The notes under the pieces were generated by a model. The model was not told where the DNA came from. It saw only the letters and a list, made by a program, of their open reading frames with translations, and made no database searches. A program made the translations under genes and the position numbers. From Letharia columbiana (lineage: Eukaryota; Ascomycota; Lecanoromycetes; Lecanorales; Parmeliaceae): a DNA stretch of 64,000 nucleotides. The stretch covers positions 1 through 64,000 of the forward strand of contig NW_023501049.1 of assembly GCF_014066305.1 (NCBI RefSeq). Direction: 5' to 3'. This document shows positions 23,222 to 35,604 of the stretch, piece by piece; position 1 is the stretch's first letter, and every line of letters begins with the position of its first letter.

Positions 23222-24554
23222 TGATTAACCCATTTTATCAGGGGCTGTTCGGGGGGCCCTTCGGAGTCTGACGATTGCATACCGTAATGCATGCTACATC
23301 TGAAGGGGGGATTTACGGCGACATAATTTCGCCCTCGTACGACTTGGGTCACGGGCTTCTCCACTTTCTAGCAGCTTTCTAGCGGCCAAGTCTACGGTCA
23401 GCACCGGTGACATGCTACTGTATGTACAAGAATGAGTTCGACTTTGTCTCGTATAGATAAATGAAGGATGGTCAAGAAGAAGTCAGCGAGCCGATAATGC
23501 CCGGTTGTGCGTATGTAAAGTCAACCGTGGTAGAGAAAATTGTACCTGCGTCTTGGAAGATGGCAGTTCGGCAGATGCGTGACTCGTATGTCTTGGTAAT
23601 AGAGAAAGGTTATGACGAGCTTGGCTTTGGTTTCGCATCACACACCCAAAACCGTTGAGATCTGGTATGCAATTTGACACAGACGATCCCCGACTCCCCC
23701 GTACTTCTTCTAGGTTCCAGCGGCTGATCAGCACGCGGGTGGGGATACCACGAATACGAGGACTCACAGATTCCGCTACTTTCGCTCTTCGTACCTTATT
23801 AGAAGTTAGGCGTACCGACTTTCGTATGACACCGATGGTGCAGTAATAATGTTTATCACGGAAGATTTACTGCGAGCACACACGAGACAAGGTACCCAGC
23901 AGGCAGACAGCCGATAGGCCCCTTGTGCCTGCAAGCTAATCCTGAGCTGATCCTTTTTCCCGACCTGAGGGCGCTTAGAAGGGGCCTATTTTGATCGAAA
24001 GGTGTAAGAGCCTCAGCTGGGTGCCATAATTAACCTGGATTGACTGAGTGCGGAGACCCGTTTTCTGCAGTGGACAGCGTTGACGCTATCCTATGTACAG
24101 CTACTTCCTTGACGTGCTTGCTTGGCCATAAGCCTCGCTGTGAGCCAATGGGTCCCTGGGGCAGATCAGGGAAGCTTTAGGCATGGCACAGCGAGACGCA
24201 CGCTAAGTTCTCCCCAAAGATTTGAAACAGCTACCAGGCTGAGCCCACTAAACTCACTCTACGCTGATTGCGATCTTTCTTATATCAATCTCTCGCTTCA
24301 AGGATGATGTCGAAGACGTCGTCCGCAGCATCTGGCACAGTCCATCAAACCGACGCTGGTATTTCGTACACTCATTTAATTTCCTCCCACACAGCCTACA
24401 TCGTATATTTGTCTAATTGTCCTTGCTCCTCTCCGCTACTGCTGGCTTCTCATTTACTGAACGACCTGCATGACCTTTGGCTTGCATGCACGTATTCGAC
24501 CTCAGTACTGCCATTCCACCCGTGGAAAGTTCCTTCAGGGCGTTCATAACACGT

Positions 24555-24562
24555 TATATAAG
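24555..24562 (+). promoter_or_regulatory. Putative TATA element of the Myb-like gene
   Basis: TATATAAG lies about 60 bp upstream of the ATG at 24624, within the usual range for fungal TATA promoters. Confidence 0.4.
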
Positions 24563-24623
24563 AGTCAAGATTTGTTTTTGAAGGGTATATGCTGCTATTT
24601 GCTGTTGCTACCATCCAGTCTTC

Positions 24624-25872
24624 ATGCCTTTGGACCACTACTATAGCTCCGGCGTCGAGGTTATCTACCCAAGCCAGATGATGAATCCCCACCACTTCTC
24701 GGAGCCTGAATGGAATCCAACTCCTCTCGTATGTCTCTTTCTCTTGTTGACTTGGATCTTCAACTTATGGGACACAGGTACCTTTGCACCCACACGAATT
24801 CGACAACACGCCATATTCATCAGGTCCTCACATACCACCACCAATATCGATCACACATCCATCACACATAACACCGTTCTCGCGGCCAAAAAGCAGTCCG
24901 AGCACATTTGGACCGAACGTGGAGGATCTGCTTTTCACAGAGAATCCTTTCCGTATAAAGAATGAGGACTATGCACCCCCGATGTTCTCTATGTCACCAC
25001 AGCCGGTACCGTCAACCAAGACGCCGAGTCCGTACTACAGCGGGGACTACCCAGTATCAAACCCCGGTGCTTCGCCAGGCCGGCACGGACCAGTGCCAAT
25101 AGCTCCAGATCCGGTCGGTCTCCGACAAATGCAAACCCTCAAGCGCATGCGAGAAGATGAAGAGTACTCCGAGTATGGCCAGAAAAAGCGAAAGCGCGCC
25201 CCCTCGCAAGCGGGTCCTGTCGAACTGAATGAAGAAGAGCAACTGCTCCTCAAGCTCAAAGAAGAGGAAAATCTGCCATGGAAGGACATCGCAGTGCGCT
25301 TCCAGACCGATCTCGGCAAATCTTACCAAGTGCCTGCGCTGCAGATGCGATTTAAAAGATTGCGCGAGCGTATGAGGACCTGGACGGAAACTGATGTACG
25401 CAGGCACATTTAATCTCTTTTGTTACATCCCTCCATGATGATGATCTGATCCTGAGACACAGGTTCAAGCCCTCGAACAAGCCTACGATTACTGGGAGAA
25501 GTTCCAATTCGACATCATCGCCGCAAAGGTAAGCCCACCATCCCTCCACGAGTCAATGTTGCGATAGCGGAACCCTGCTCTCCGAAGTCTGAAACTCCCC
25601 TGCGTCGCTCACACGTTCCAGCTATTTTGAGACGAAGGTAGCGCTAACGTCTTTGGATCGATCAGATGCTGGACTTCGGCGCATCAGAACGCTGGCCTGC
25701 CAAATACTGCGCTCGGAAATGGGAGGAGATACATCCCGGACGAGGGCCTTTCTCGACCCCCTCCAACTTTCTCCAGGACCCTTGGGACGCCACAAGCCCC
25801 GTGGAGTCGTTGAGTCATAGTCACAGCCCGAGACAGACGCAGTTTACCCATAGCCCAAGACAGACGCTGTGA
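24624..25872 (+). CDS. Myb/SANT-like DNA-binding protein, four exons
   Basis: Exons 24624-24728, 24778-25395, 25463-25528 and 25666-25872 give 331 residues, all joined in phase 0. Intron signals are clear: GTATGT...CACAG (49 nt), GTACGC...ACACAG (67 nt), GTAAGC...CTAAC...CAG (137 nt). The N-terminal 140 residues are rich in Pro, Ser and His and look disordered. They are followed by a basic patch (GQKKRKRAPS) that could be a nuclear signal. A helical Myb-like region begins LNEEEQLLLKLKEEENLPWK and includes ALQMRFKRLRERMRTW. After the third exon, ALEQAYDYWEKFQFDIIAAK leads into SERWPAKYCARKWEEIHPG, which resembles a second Myb/SANT repeat. This suggests a sequence-specific or chromatin-linked DNA-binding protein; targets are unknown. 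Confidence 0.78.
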
Positions 25873-27242
25873 GAGGACTGCGGTGGAAGTCAAATATCTC
25901 GCCATCCATGGACCAACGCCGTCCTTCCGAAGCCCTTGAGGTTCAGTAAACCATCGGGATCCATCATCTTACGTTTGGCTTACGTGCCAACTAACCACGG
26001 CGGCGCACGTGGCGGAATCAGCCGAGAAAATCAAAGGGAAAGAGTCATCGGTGTATAAAGGGGTTGGACTTAACGAACATAGATTATCAGTCGGCGTCGA
26101 TGCATATTGTCGGTGAGCGTTCGGCGAGCGATTGCTTGCTATGATACCAATTGGTCTATCCGTTTAGCTACGTATGCTACGAGTTTTCTTGGGTTGCTTC
26201 CTGGCGAGCGTCGCGGTCTGATTGCATGGGTCCGGCGCAGTAATCATCATCGTTACTCTGTCATCACGATCCTACATACTGTATTGCTATTCGTATCTAT
26301 TCAGCGACACAACCTTATGACTCCTTAGGCAAACACCTAGTGCTACGGAGGAATCTAAATCCTCTCTCGAAAACCTTGTAGGCGTCAGCATCTCACTCGT
26401 CACACTTTTCCTCATCATCGCGTTCAAATCCCACTGGTGCAACAGTCTTGGTCATCTCGCCGTCATCTCGCCTTCAGCTTTCCTCTACTTGTATTGCTGA
26501 ATCAGCAACCGCCCCAAAAAAAAACCACCACCAAAAACCTAAAAAAAAATCATCTTTTGGAGGCGTAACGCCCCAGCTGAGAAAAGGAGCCTCAGGCGGA
26601 ACACACTCCAAAGAAAAGGAACCCTGACTCGCCGCCACGGCCGATCTCCACAATCAGGAATTGGAAAATGAAACCGATGTGTAACAGCATCATCATCACA
26701 TCTCCATCTAACCGACCGCGAATATGATTCCCGAGTGAGGCTGACGACCCGGAGGGCATCATCGCCAAATTACACCATTGAATAAATGCCACCTCACGAA
26801 GAAAGGGATCCCACCTGCCCCAATTGGTTTTTCCGATCGTCGAGTGCGACGTTTGACGCCCCCCGTGGAACGCGACTGACTGATTGATTGATTGATTCGA
26901 ATAGATTGAAGTTTCGAATGCGACCCTTCCCGGACCCCATGTTACCATCCGCACGTGCGCCGTGGGGTAGCATCCTACTCTACCAAGCGTGCACCGTGCG
27001 ACGATGTATGTACGTAGTAGTAGTTATTTAACAGATTAAGAAAAATCCGAAAGAAAATCCGAAAGGAAAGAACTGCCGATCAAACACGACCCCCACTAGC
27101 CTCTTACACGTAGGTATGAAAAATATCCCCGTGCGTACCTGACGATCCAGAGGTAAGGTGAGGTAGGGTGGCACACAGCCTTGCGGTATGGATGGCCTTT
27201 AATCTCCGACCCAAGAGGGGGGGGGGCCCAGGGGGGGGGTGG
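25873..27242 (+). other. Intergenic, low-complexity segments
   Basis: No supported gene. It holds A-rich runs around 26512-26552, a short GATT repeat near 26880-26895 and a G-rich tract (two runs of nine or more G) at 27215-27239, next to the inverted repeat. Confidence 0.4.
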
Positions 27243-27546
27243 CTCGCGGGTGACAAAAGATCGGAACGCCAAGCCCGCACTGACAACAGTACCGTACGAC
27301 TAGGTTAGGCACTAATTGATGAGGGGTGGACTACGGTACTTTAAATATTTCCAGATCGTTTATTCATTATTAACGAGAGAGTGGATAGTAGGTGGTATGC
27401 CGAATAGATTACAAAGCAGTCATAGACGACGGTAAAGGAGCATAATGACAGGATACTAGAACAGAGAGATAGGTACGTAGAAATTTGTATGTGTGTCTCC
27501 GCGCAGTCGTCTGGCTTGGCGTTCCTATCTTTTTGTCACCCGCGAG
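27243..27546. repeat. 34-bp near-perfect inverted repeat with 236-bp loop
   Basis: The arm at 27243-27276 (starting CTCGCGGGTGACAAAA) recurs in reverse complement at 27513-27546 with one substitution and one single-base indel. G-runs lie outside both arms. The enclosed sequence has no ORF with coding character. It could be a small non-autonomous transposon with terminal inverted repeats, or a hairpin-forming transcript. No target-site duplication was seen. Confidence 0.75.
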
Positions 27547-29410
27547 GGGGGGAAGGGGGACGCTCTCAGCTCAGCCACAGCGAGCGAGCGAGAGAGGGGC
27601 GAGGGCGATTGGAGGGTTGATTAGATAGTCGCATGGGCGTGTTAGGTAAAGTATGTAAGAGGGAGGAGAATGGAGGCGATTGGTCGGTTTGGTTTGGTGA
27701 GGGGGGTGGGTGTTTCGAAACGGAGGCTTTTTGGGTTTGGAGGCGGGATGATGGCTTGGCCTTGGCTCTGCTCTGCTCTGCTCTGCTCTACACGTCTAGG
27801 GGACAGTGGGTGGGTTTTTTCTTCGTCATCGTTATTATTGTTGTTAAGTTTATTATTTCTGAGGACAGTGTCGACGGCGAGGATTGCAGCGCCGTTGATA
27901 TTCATGGCTTGCAGGTGTAGGGACCGTGGTGGGTGGGATTGCGTACGTGAGGTTTATCTTGGGCAGCGGGGCATTGGCTCTATGATTGGGAGTGGAGGAA
28001 TATATTTTTTTGATCTTCGAGCTGTTTGTAAAACTGGAAGTCTACGTACTGTACCGCTTACGCCACAATCACAGGAGTGGTCGCTGGCAGCTTCATCCGC
28101 GGTCTTTGAGTTGTTTCTCGATCGTCGCTCGTGCGTCGTGCTCTACGCAAGCACTTCTCGTATTCCTCTTGTTTCACGATTTGTTTAGCCAAAGTCTGAC
28201 GAGTTCTGTATGACTTCCGAAGACCGCCTCACTCGTATTCCAGTGCCCGTCTTGAGTACGGCGTACTTTATCGTCGTAGTCCTCGTGTCTTTGCATAAGA
28301 CTAGCAATCTAGTTGAACTTGTGGCTTTGATATGTGAGCCTACAATATGCTCTGTGCGTGCGGCGGAAGAAAGCGTACAATGAACTCTCAACTCAAATCC
28401 CACAGCAAGGTCCTCGAGAGTTGCTCAACTGTTTCCGAAGGAACCCGCTAGAACAAGCCAAGGATCAATTGCTTACAAAGAAACACCGACACTCAGCTCT
28501 GCCATCTATATTCGATTGGTGGTCTTCTCTACTATTGTGGCTTTCTCATTTTTCTCGGTTGCCTCTGACGTCCCTTTTCACTCTCAGCAACCTTGGCGTG
28601 TCGGATCTGCATCTTGAGCCCGTCAAAAGTGCGAATACCGCATCTACCACTTCCGCAGTGGCGCCATAAGTGAGTTCAAATAGAATACAAACCAAGGTGC
28701 TTGGGTCCTTCAGGGAAGGAGTGTGGTCCTTGGACACACCGGTGTTTAAAGGGGCCAGAAGTTTGACTGCATGGTCATATCTCGAGTCGGCGTGGGCCCG
28801 TTGTGACGGGGGACTCTATTAAAGTGCTTGATTGGATTGCCCGCGTGTCCATGGAGGCGACTGCAGAACTCGAAGAGATTAGAGTATGTATTTACAGTCA
28901 CCCGATCAGCGCAAGGATTTTGACCACGTCCGGATTTAACTACATCTTCGTGGTTTGCAGTGCCGTCCGTGGTGCAGTCAATAATGAAAAACTATGATAC
29001 CTCTGGCTTTAATCTCTTCGACCTAAAACCCTCTTATCCCCATTTTCTGGGCTGCAAGCTTCTTGTATTGCTTATTACTTTACTTTATTCAATTACTTTA
29101 TAGACAAAACCCTTATCTTATCGGCTCAATGCCAAGACCTGCAGAATCGCCTTTCTATCCCAGCCACCTTCCTTTTTCGACAAACGTTCATGCCGCCATA
29201 TCGGTAGACCCGGGACCGCTCTGCATGATTGCCGTCGAACTGCATTGAAGCTTCGCTTGATAGGCTTGATTGCGATTAGCATTATGATTATTACAGTACC
29301 CTGCGTCAGGGACGTCGAGTATGAGGGGAATGGCTAGCGGTACGTAACACTTTGGTACTTCAAAGCTTCCAGCTGCCTGCAGTACCTCAAGGTCAACTGA
29401 CGACTCCGCC
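27547..29410 (+). other. Gene-poor 1.9 kb
   Basis: A CTCTG pentamer repeat lies at about 27766-27789. ORFs of 60-170 codons are present on both strands without domains or splice continuations. The 3' end holds the promoter of the amine oxidase gene. Confidence 0.4.
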
Positions 29411-31393
29411 ATGCAGTTCAATGTTCGGAACGTTTTCTGTGCTTGCCTGGCTCTGGGATTGGCCAATGCCTCGCCGTTGCAGAAGCGTAATGGCACGTGC
29501 CAGAAGACCAAGGTTGCCATTCTGTGAGTCCCGTGCGCATTCAACTGCGATTGATGCTGATTCTTTACCAACAGCGGTGCAGGCACAGCAGGGATAACCG
29601 CTGCTGTATTTATCTCTCGAGCTCTACCAATCCAGATACCTGCACTGACCCCCAACAGCAAGCTCTCTCCAATGCCTCTGTAACGGACTTCTTGATCGTG
29701 GAATACAACAGCGTTATCGGAGGGAGAGTTGCCCATACTGCCTTTGGCGCAAAGAATCAATCATATACCGTGGAACTGGGCGCCAATTGGGTATGCTGAA
29801 TGTTAAAGAGAATTGGCGGACCCGCTTACTAAACCTCCTTACCATAGGTCCAAGGCACATTCACGCCTGGAGGCCCAGTCAATCCAATATGGATATTGGT
29901 ATGCTATTTTCTAAGTCATGTTTGCCTGAGACTATGCGAGCTGAACAACAATGATAGGCCGAGCTTTCAAACTTGACGAACACGTTAGTCTTGCAATGCA
30001 ACATCTCTTCGGACTAGAGCTGATGTTCCAAGCTATTCCAACTACTCGTCGATCGAGACCTTCAACCAGAATGGTGCTGTGGATTTCACAGATCTGATTG
30101 ATGATTATGAGGGGGATCCATATTCGACGGTGGAGCAAGATGCGGGATACATTCTGAGCGACAACCTACAAGATCGGAGCTTTCGATCTGGATTAAGCCT
30201 TGCGGGCTGGAAACCGGGCAATGACATGGAAGCCCAAGCAGTCGAATGGTGGGAGTTCGATTGGGAGTATGGGCAGAGTCCAGTAGGGCAGATTCTGAGA
30301 GTCTGGTTACAAAACAGAGCTGATCAAAGACAGGAATTGAGCTCTCAAGAGTTTGCTATTGTCAACTATGTAAGCTTATATCATCACCACCATCTTCTAC
30401 GTCAGCTGATGAATTTCAGAACACGACGTTCTATCAATATTCGGATGCGAACAACTACGTCTTCGATTCGCGTGGCTTCAATGCCTTCATACGAGGCGAA
30501 GCATCGACATTTTTGACTGCGAATGACCCAAGACTATTGCTCAACACGATTGTCACGAACGTATCCTACAGCGACAAGGGTGTGACGGTATACAATAAGG
30601 ATGGGAGTTGTGTCGAGGCTGACTATGCGATTTGCACATTCTCGTAGGCTGCAATACCATCCCTGATCGTTGGATACTCACTAACAAAAACAGTCTTGGC
30701 GTCCTGCAGAATGATGCTGTAACCTTTTCTCCGGCCTTTCCCTCTTGGAAACAAATGGGTATCGAGACCTTTTCAATGGCTACCTATACCAAGATCTTCC
30801 TGCAATTTCCTCCCGATGAGGTGTTTTGGAACACATCCTACCAATTTTTTCTCTACGCCGACCCTAATGAGCGTGGCTATTACCCTGTTTGGCAATCCCT
30901 AGATAGCCCAGGCTTCCTTCCAGGCTCTGGTATCATTTTCGTGACCGTCGTGCAGGATCAAAGCTATGTGGTAGAGAATCAGGATGATGCGACTACAAAG
31001 GCCCAAGTCCTGGATGTGCTGCGGGACATGTTCGGCGCTGAAAATGTCCCTGAACCAATAGCATTCATGTACCCACGTTGGAGCTTGGAGCCATGGGCCT
31101 ATGGCAGCTACTCCAATTGGCCTCCTGGAACGAGTCTGGAAATGCACGAGAATCTCAGAGCGAATATCGGCCGACTTTATTTCGCTGGCGAAGCAACGAG
31201 TACGGAATACTACGGCTTTCTGCATGGGGCATGGTTTGAGGGCCAGGCTGTAGGCACGGAAATTGCTGATTGCTTGAAGGGGAATTGCACTGGTGAGGTG
31301 CATTATAACGTGCTACATGGAACAACGCCACCTCGTGAGTACGATATCGAGAACGGATGGGACGTCACAAGCTTCCAGACGAACGGCTTTTAG
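29411..31393 (+). CDS. Secreted flavin amine oxidase (polyamine oxidase-like), eight exons
   Basis: FAD-dependent amine oxidases oxidise primary or poly-amines to aldehydes and hydrogen peroxide. Exons are 29411-29523, 29575-29605, 29659-29790, 29848-29898, 29958-29983, 30033-30369, 30420-30643 and 30694-31393, giving 537 residues. All seven introns are 49-59 nt with GT...AG ends and most show a CTGAC/CTAAC-like branch. The N-terminus is a signal peptide (VFCACLALGLANA) followed by a Kex2-type KR. The dinucleotide-binding motif AILGAGTAGITAA is followed by IGGRVAHT and ELGANWVQG. The C-terminal FAD motif RLYFAGEATSTEYYGFLHGA is intact, as is WSLEPWAYGSYSNWPPG. Many N-glycosylation sequons suit an extracellular or vacuolar enzyme. 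Substrate cannot be told from sequence alone; family membership is secure. Confidence 0.92.
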
Positions 31394-31965
31394 AAAAAGG
31401 GGCGCCCCAATAATTGAGTCCACACAACCTATTTACATGTATGCAATTTACAAATTTCCCCATTTACACATACGTAACTCTCCGGTATTACTATTTTCTC
31501 TTTCAAAGTACACATCTCTGCCACGATAATACTATTAACAAGTCCAGGCGTGCTCTGGGCCTTCGGCTTGCGCCGCTCTCAGCGCCCGCCTAACGCCTAA
31601 TCCACTTGACATACTCTCATGTCTATCGATGGCCTCGTGGTCGCCACATGAGACCGCTTGTGTGATATAAGGTTGAGTGGCGTGTGGATCGGACAGATTG
31701 GAGATGAAGGTTAAGGTGAGCCAATATGCGGGCTTTGCGCAACTGACTCTTCCAGCGAAATGGGCTTTTCCACATGGCGCTCCCCCAAAAAACTTATTTT
31801 CTCCTGCCTTCGCTCAAAAGCTGGAACTCCCTCTTTCCTTCCCTCTTCCCTTCACGTTCGACGGTCCTAAACAATGAAGCCGCAAGCCTTGTGGTTAGTA
31901 ATATAGTTCACAAGTCCGGCACGGTCAGCCTTCTCAAAAATCGACCAATTCCTCCTACTGCAGTC
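31394..31965 (+). other. Intergenic and leader
   Basis: No gene. The frame of the next gene is open upstream to 31774, but that stretch looks like leader sequence. Confidence 0.4.
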
Positions 31966-33847
31966 ATGTATCGTCACTGCTCCCACCAGTCGCCCTACCA
32001 ACCATCTGCTGGCCCAGTATACCTGGATTACTCACGTCTGGACCGGGGAGACGATAGTATGGACGAGCGATTAAGAGCGCTCGAGTTGAGCGTACGACAT
32101 TTGTCGGCATCTGAACTCGAAGAACATCGCAAACGCAAAGCTTGTGTTCAACAAGAAGCAATCGACCGATGGGCCAAGATTGAAGAGATGCACATGGTGG
32201 AACAACGCGCTTTCGCAGCGTTGCAGCAGTGCAAATTCCCTCCCGCAAAGGCAAATAACGGGAAGGACAACACCCATCGACAGCTGTCCGGAGTAGTTTG
32301 CCAACATTCGCAACCAAAGTCTAGACCACGTCCCCTGAACTTCGCAAATGAAGAACACGAGCAGCAACAGAGTCCAAGAACGCGGCACGATCAGCGTGGG
32401 TATCTCGAATTTGAGATTGCTGACCAGAAAAGGAGATTGGCAAGGATGGGTCTTGGTGGCCAACAATCCGATGGCGAGTGTTCAATATCACAAGCAGCAC
32501 TCCCGCTTCGTATGATAGACCCCAAGAGCCACCTTTCTCCACGAACTTGCGCTCCCAAGGGGAAACATGCTCAGCAGATGCAGGAGCAATCGAAAGCTCA
32601 AGAGCAGCAGAGCGAGACTCCACCTTCCGGTTCATGGGTACATGAGCGTATCAGTCATATCTTATTAGATGCTCAAGCTAGGCACGGCGCCGGACAGCGA
32701 AACCTCGCTCAACAGAAGCGCGAGGAACAGAAGGTGCAGCTTCCTGCTGCAGAGCCTGGAAATCTACACCCAGGACCCTCAAGGATGTCTGGCATCCTGC
32801 CACCAGTTCACACCGTGCACCAGGACGACGTAGAGCAGAATGTAATGTCTGAACTGGCATTTTCAGTGCATCTCAGGTCTAAAATGGCTTCGCAAGAAGC
32901 ATACCGCAAGTATAAAGAAGAGAAAGACCGAAAGAAGGAGGAGGAGGAGCGCAAGGCTGCCGTGTCGGTTCCAAGGTCTGAGGCTACAAGGACCGGATCT
33001 GTCAAGCAACTTCTTGCTAGTGTCAAAAACCCCCTGGAGCAGAAGCTTGAAGCTGCGATGGTTGAGGCGGCTAAGACAGAAATCCTACAAAATGAGGGTC
33101 TTCGGGATCAGTCGCAGCAGTCGCAAAAGGGCTCAAGAAATGCTTACGAAACCGCTATCAAATACGGAGAAAGCTTTTGGTATAAGTATGATAAGAGTTA
33201 CCCGATACCCAGACAATCAAATGGTATTCTGCTCTCCCAGCCTTGGCTTTGCCTCCGTACAGCCGCTAATTGCAAGCCTAGACCATCCAACAAGCGCTGA
33301 TGAGTCGGCACGCCACAGTAGAATTTCCCAGAGAGAAGTACCACTTTATTCGTCTCGAACAAATGACCTCCGCGCTGCAATTGAGGCAATCGACAAAACT
33401 TCCGGTGACCTCTTAGAAAGCCCCAAGAGGGCTTCTGGTCAGAATGAACCGCCACTTCTCTTCGAACCTTCAACTGCCTCCATCTCGCGGAACAGTGAAA
33501 AGTGTATAATAGATGCTGCAGATCTCACCCTTCTCACTTTAAAATATCCGTCATTCAAGGAATTCAGACAGCCTGTGTCCCCGTGGCCCATTCCGCCAGG
33601 AGAGCAGACGGACACGAGCTCCGAATCGAGAGAGGATAAAGCAAATGTTGAAGATGCGGTGGAAGCTGCGCCGCTGGCAGATGTGGATATACAATTGGAG
33701 TGGGAAGAGGTCGATGACAGTCTTGGAACCGAAGGGTGGAGTGATGTCGAGCAAGATTTTGTGGACAGTATGTGGACGGGAAGTTCGAGCTCATCGAATG
33801 TGGAGTGGGCTTCCGATGTTGCGTCTGAGGGTGCGTTTGATTTATGA
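31966..33847 (+). CDS. Hypothetical coiled-coil protein, 606 aa, one intron
   Basis: Exons 31966-33179 and 33241-33847 join in frame (TG|C). The 61-nt intron starts GTATAAGT and ends CTCCCAG; an alternative donor GTATGA lies 6 nt downstream. The first half is rich in Gln, Glu, Lys and Arg with several helical segments (LRALELSVRHLSASELEEHR, FEIADQKRRLARMG) and a charged coiled coil (KYKEEKDRKKEEEERKA). The second half ends in an acidic Trp-rich tail with LEWEEVDDSLGTEGWSDVE. No catalytic or binding domain was recognised. An upstream in-frame ATG at 31774 would add 64 residues; 31966 (MYRHCSHQ) is preferred because the upstream part is hydrophobic and leader-like. Confidence 0.65.
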
Positions 33848-34467
33848 GGAAGTGAACATTGGCATGAATCTCATGAACCTCTTACATCACGTCAGCATGT
33901 ATGTCTAGTTCCTTTTTTACATCTAATTCTTCCGTACATGTCATTTTCTTCTGAGTCTAAAACTAAGGGCTAGGGTCATCCGTATGAGGTACTAATTTCA
34001 TTTGCAGCCAATCACGCTTCATCCGGTTCACTGTATCTTATCTGCGTCTTACAGTCGCTCGGTGTGAATGCTTTCTTCAGATTTTCAAGGGTATCACTCC
34101 TGCTACTTTGCGCCCTGAGTTGGCGGGTGAACGTCTTACTCATCACTTCCTGGGTCGCATCACTATCGACAGTCTTCGCTTCTTATAAAGTCTTCTCGTC
34201 CGACCAGAGCGATGATCCTTCTTATAGCATACTACATTCAAGACCTAATCATCAGCGACAAAGACATACTGTGTTTATTATCTTAGGCTTCGGACTTGGG
34301 AAGTACAATATCTTCAGATTCATCTTCAACGTTCCATCCAACGTCTCAAGTCAAGGAGGATTTCACAGTAACATCATTGCCTTCATCGTTCCGTCAAGGT
34401 ACCACGGCCCAACACTGGACCACCTCAACATCATTGCTTTCATCTTTTCTATCACCATTTCAAGCTC
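33848..34467 (+). other. Intergenic, nothing recognised
   Basis: Normal composition; an open frame at 34064-34471 is hydrophobic and Ser-rich without a domain. Probably the promoter of the next gene. Confidence 0.4.
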
Positions 34468-35289
34468 ATGACTCGTTCGTGGCAACCTTATCGTCAAACT
34501 CCACGACGTACATCAGACATGCCTTCATCTCAAAATCACGAAACCCTCAACATCAGGGCGCTGAGGAAAATCATTGACCAAGAGATCAGCAAGGGGATAC
34601 AGTGCATCAAACAATCAGCTGCAACGCGGATGAGTCTGTCGGACACCGCCATTTCTATGGTACTGGGCCTCGACGTCCAAATTCTGACACCGTACTGCGA
34701 CGAGGCCATGGGACGAGGAATGCTCGAGCTCGCCAAAACGACGCCGGTCCTCCTCACCTACGCGGCCGGGCAGGAACGCCAGGAAGCTCTGCAGGCAATC
34801 TGGCAGCTCCAAACGCGAGCCCAAGACGTCTCGGACCCGATCGCCAGATCTTTCCGCGAACAGCCCGCCACCATCCAGAAGCACTTCTTGACGACCAAGG
34901 TGAAAGAAATGCCGTTTGGACCTCGTGGGTACGCCATGGTGGACTACATCCCTTGTGCCGTGGTGCCCCTGGTCGATTACTGGCCTGACTTCGTCCGCGA
35001 GGCTTTCGCGTCGGGGGTGTGGCGATTCGCGACCGGCGACGCCGACGGCTGCGGCGGGGTGGTCCTCGAGATCATGGAGGGGCGGCTGGATCTCATCGAG
35101 TGGCTTGTCGAGATGGAGGAGAAGCGGAAGCTGGTGTTGGAGGACTCGGTGGCTGGACCTCTGGACCGGATAAGAGGAGACGTCTGGCCGATTGCGAGTA
35201 CATCTCTTGAGCGGAGTTATCTGACGGAGATGTCAAAGGAGTGTGTGATGACGGAAGCAGCACAGATGATGAGAGTGTTGGAGATTTGA
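34468..35289 (+). CDS. Hypothetical protein, 273 aa
   Basis: Single-exon ORF with convincing protein composition: helical N-terminal half (LNIRALRKIIDQEISKGI, TAISMVLGLDVQ) and a more compact C-terminal half with RGYAMVDYIPCAVVPLVDYW, SGVWRFATGD and LIEWLVEMEEKRKLVLED. There is no signal peptide or membrane segment. GC at third codon positions is high from about 34660 to 35200, unlike the flanks, which supports coding. The start could be 34519 (MPSSQNHE), which has the better -3 base. The family is not recognised. Confidence 0.6.
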   Translation: MTRSWQPYRQTPRRTSDMPSSQNHETLNIRALRKIIDQEISKGIQCIKQSAATRMSLSDTAISMVLGLDVQILTPYCDEAMGRGMLELAKTTPVLLTYAAGQERQEALQAIWQLQTRAQDVSDPIARSFREQPATIQKHFLTTKVKEMPFGPRGYAMVDYIPCAVVPLVDYWPDFVREAFASGVWRFATGDADGCGGVVLEIMEGRLDLIEWLVEMEEKRKLVLEDSVAGPLDRIRGDVWPIASTSLERSYLTEMSKECVMTEAAQMMRVLEI

Positions 35290-35604
35290 GGTGTGAAAAA
35301 GGGAGAAAGGTTGGAAAGCTCGAAGCGGCTTGGATTTGCGAACTTGCATGCATTTGGACTTGGTCATTATGAAGATCAATAGAATTACGGCGATGCATGC
35401 GAGATAAAAGTCTGCGAGATACTGAATGGAAGGGACTTTGGCTCCATCTTCACCACTAATCTATAAACATTCACTGTGCATAACTGAGGGCCGATATGCA
35501 TTGTAGCACACCAGTCGCCTTGTGTTGTATTCATCTGCACCATTTCGTAGCAACATTCACTGCAGCTCGGCAATCGCGGCTCTAAATCCATTCCTCTACT
35601 CTTT
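35290..35604 (+). other. Short intergenic spacer
   Basis: Spacer between two convergent genes; nothing recognised. Confidence 0.3.

Larger units (their letters stand above)
21631..24554 (+). other. Gene-poor 2.9 kb
   Basis: Many short ORFs occur on both strands, none with a domain. Two trinucleotide microsatellites are listed separately. CG content varies but the block is not RIP-mutated. No gene or RNA could be supported. Confidence 0.4.

Noticed and set aside
26400..26440. GTTCAAATCCCACTGG resembles a tRNA B box
   Set aside because: No matching acceptor stem or A box lies at the expected distance upstream, so no tRNA is called.
27670..28188. 172-codon plus-strand ORF
   Set aside because: It runs through CTCTG repeats and poly-Leu codons, with no domain or conserved motif.
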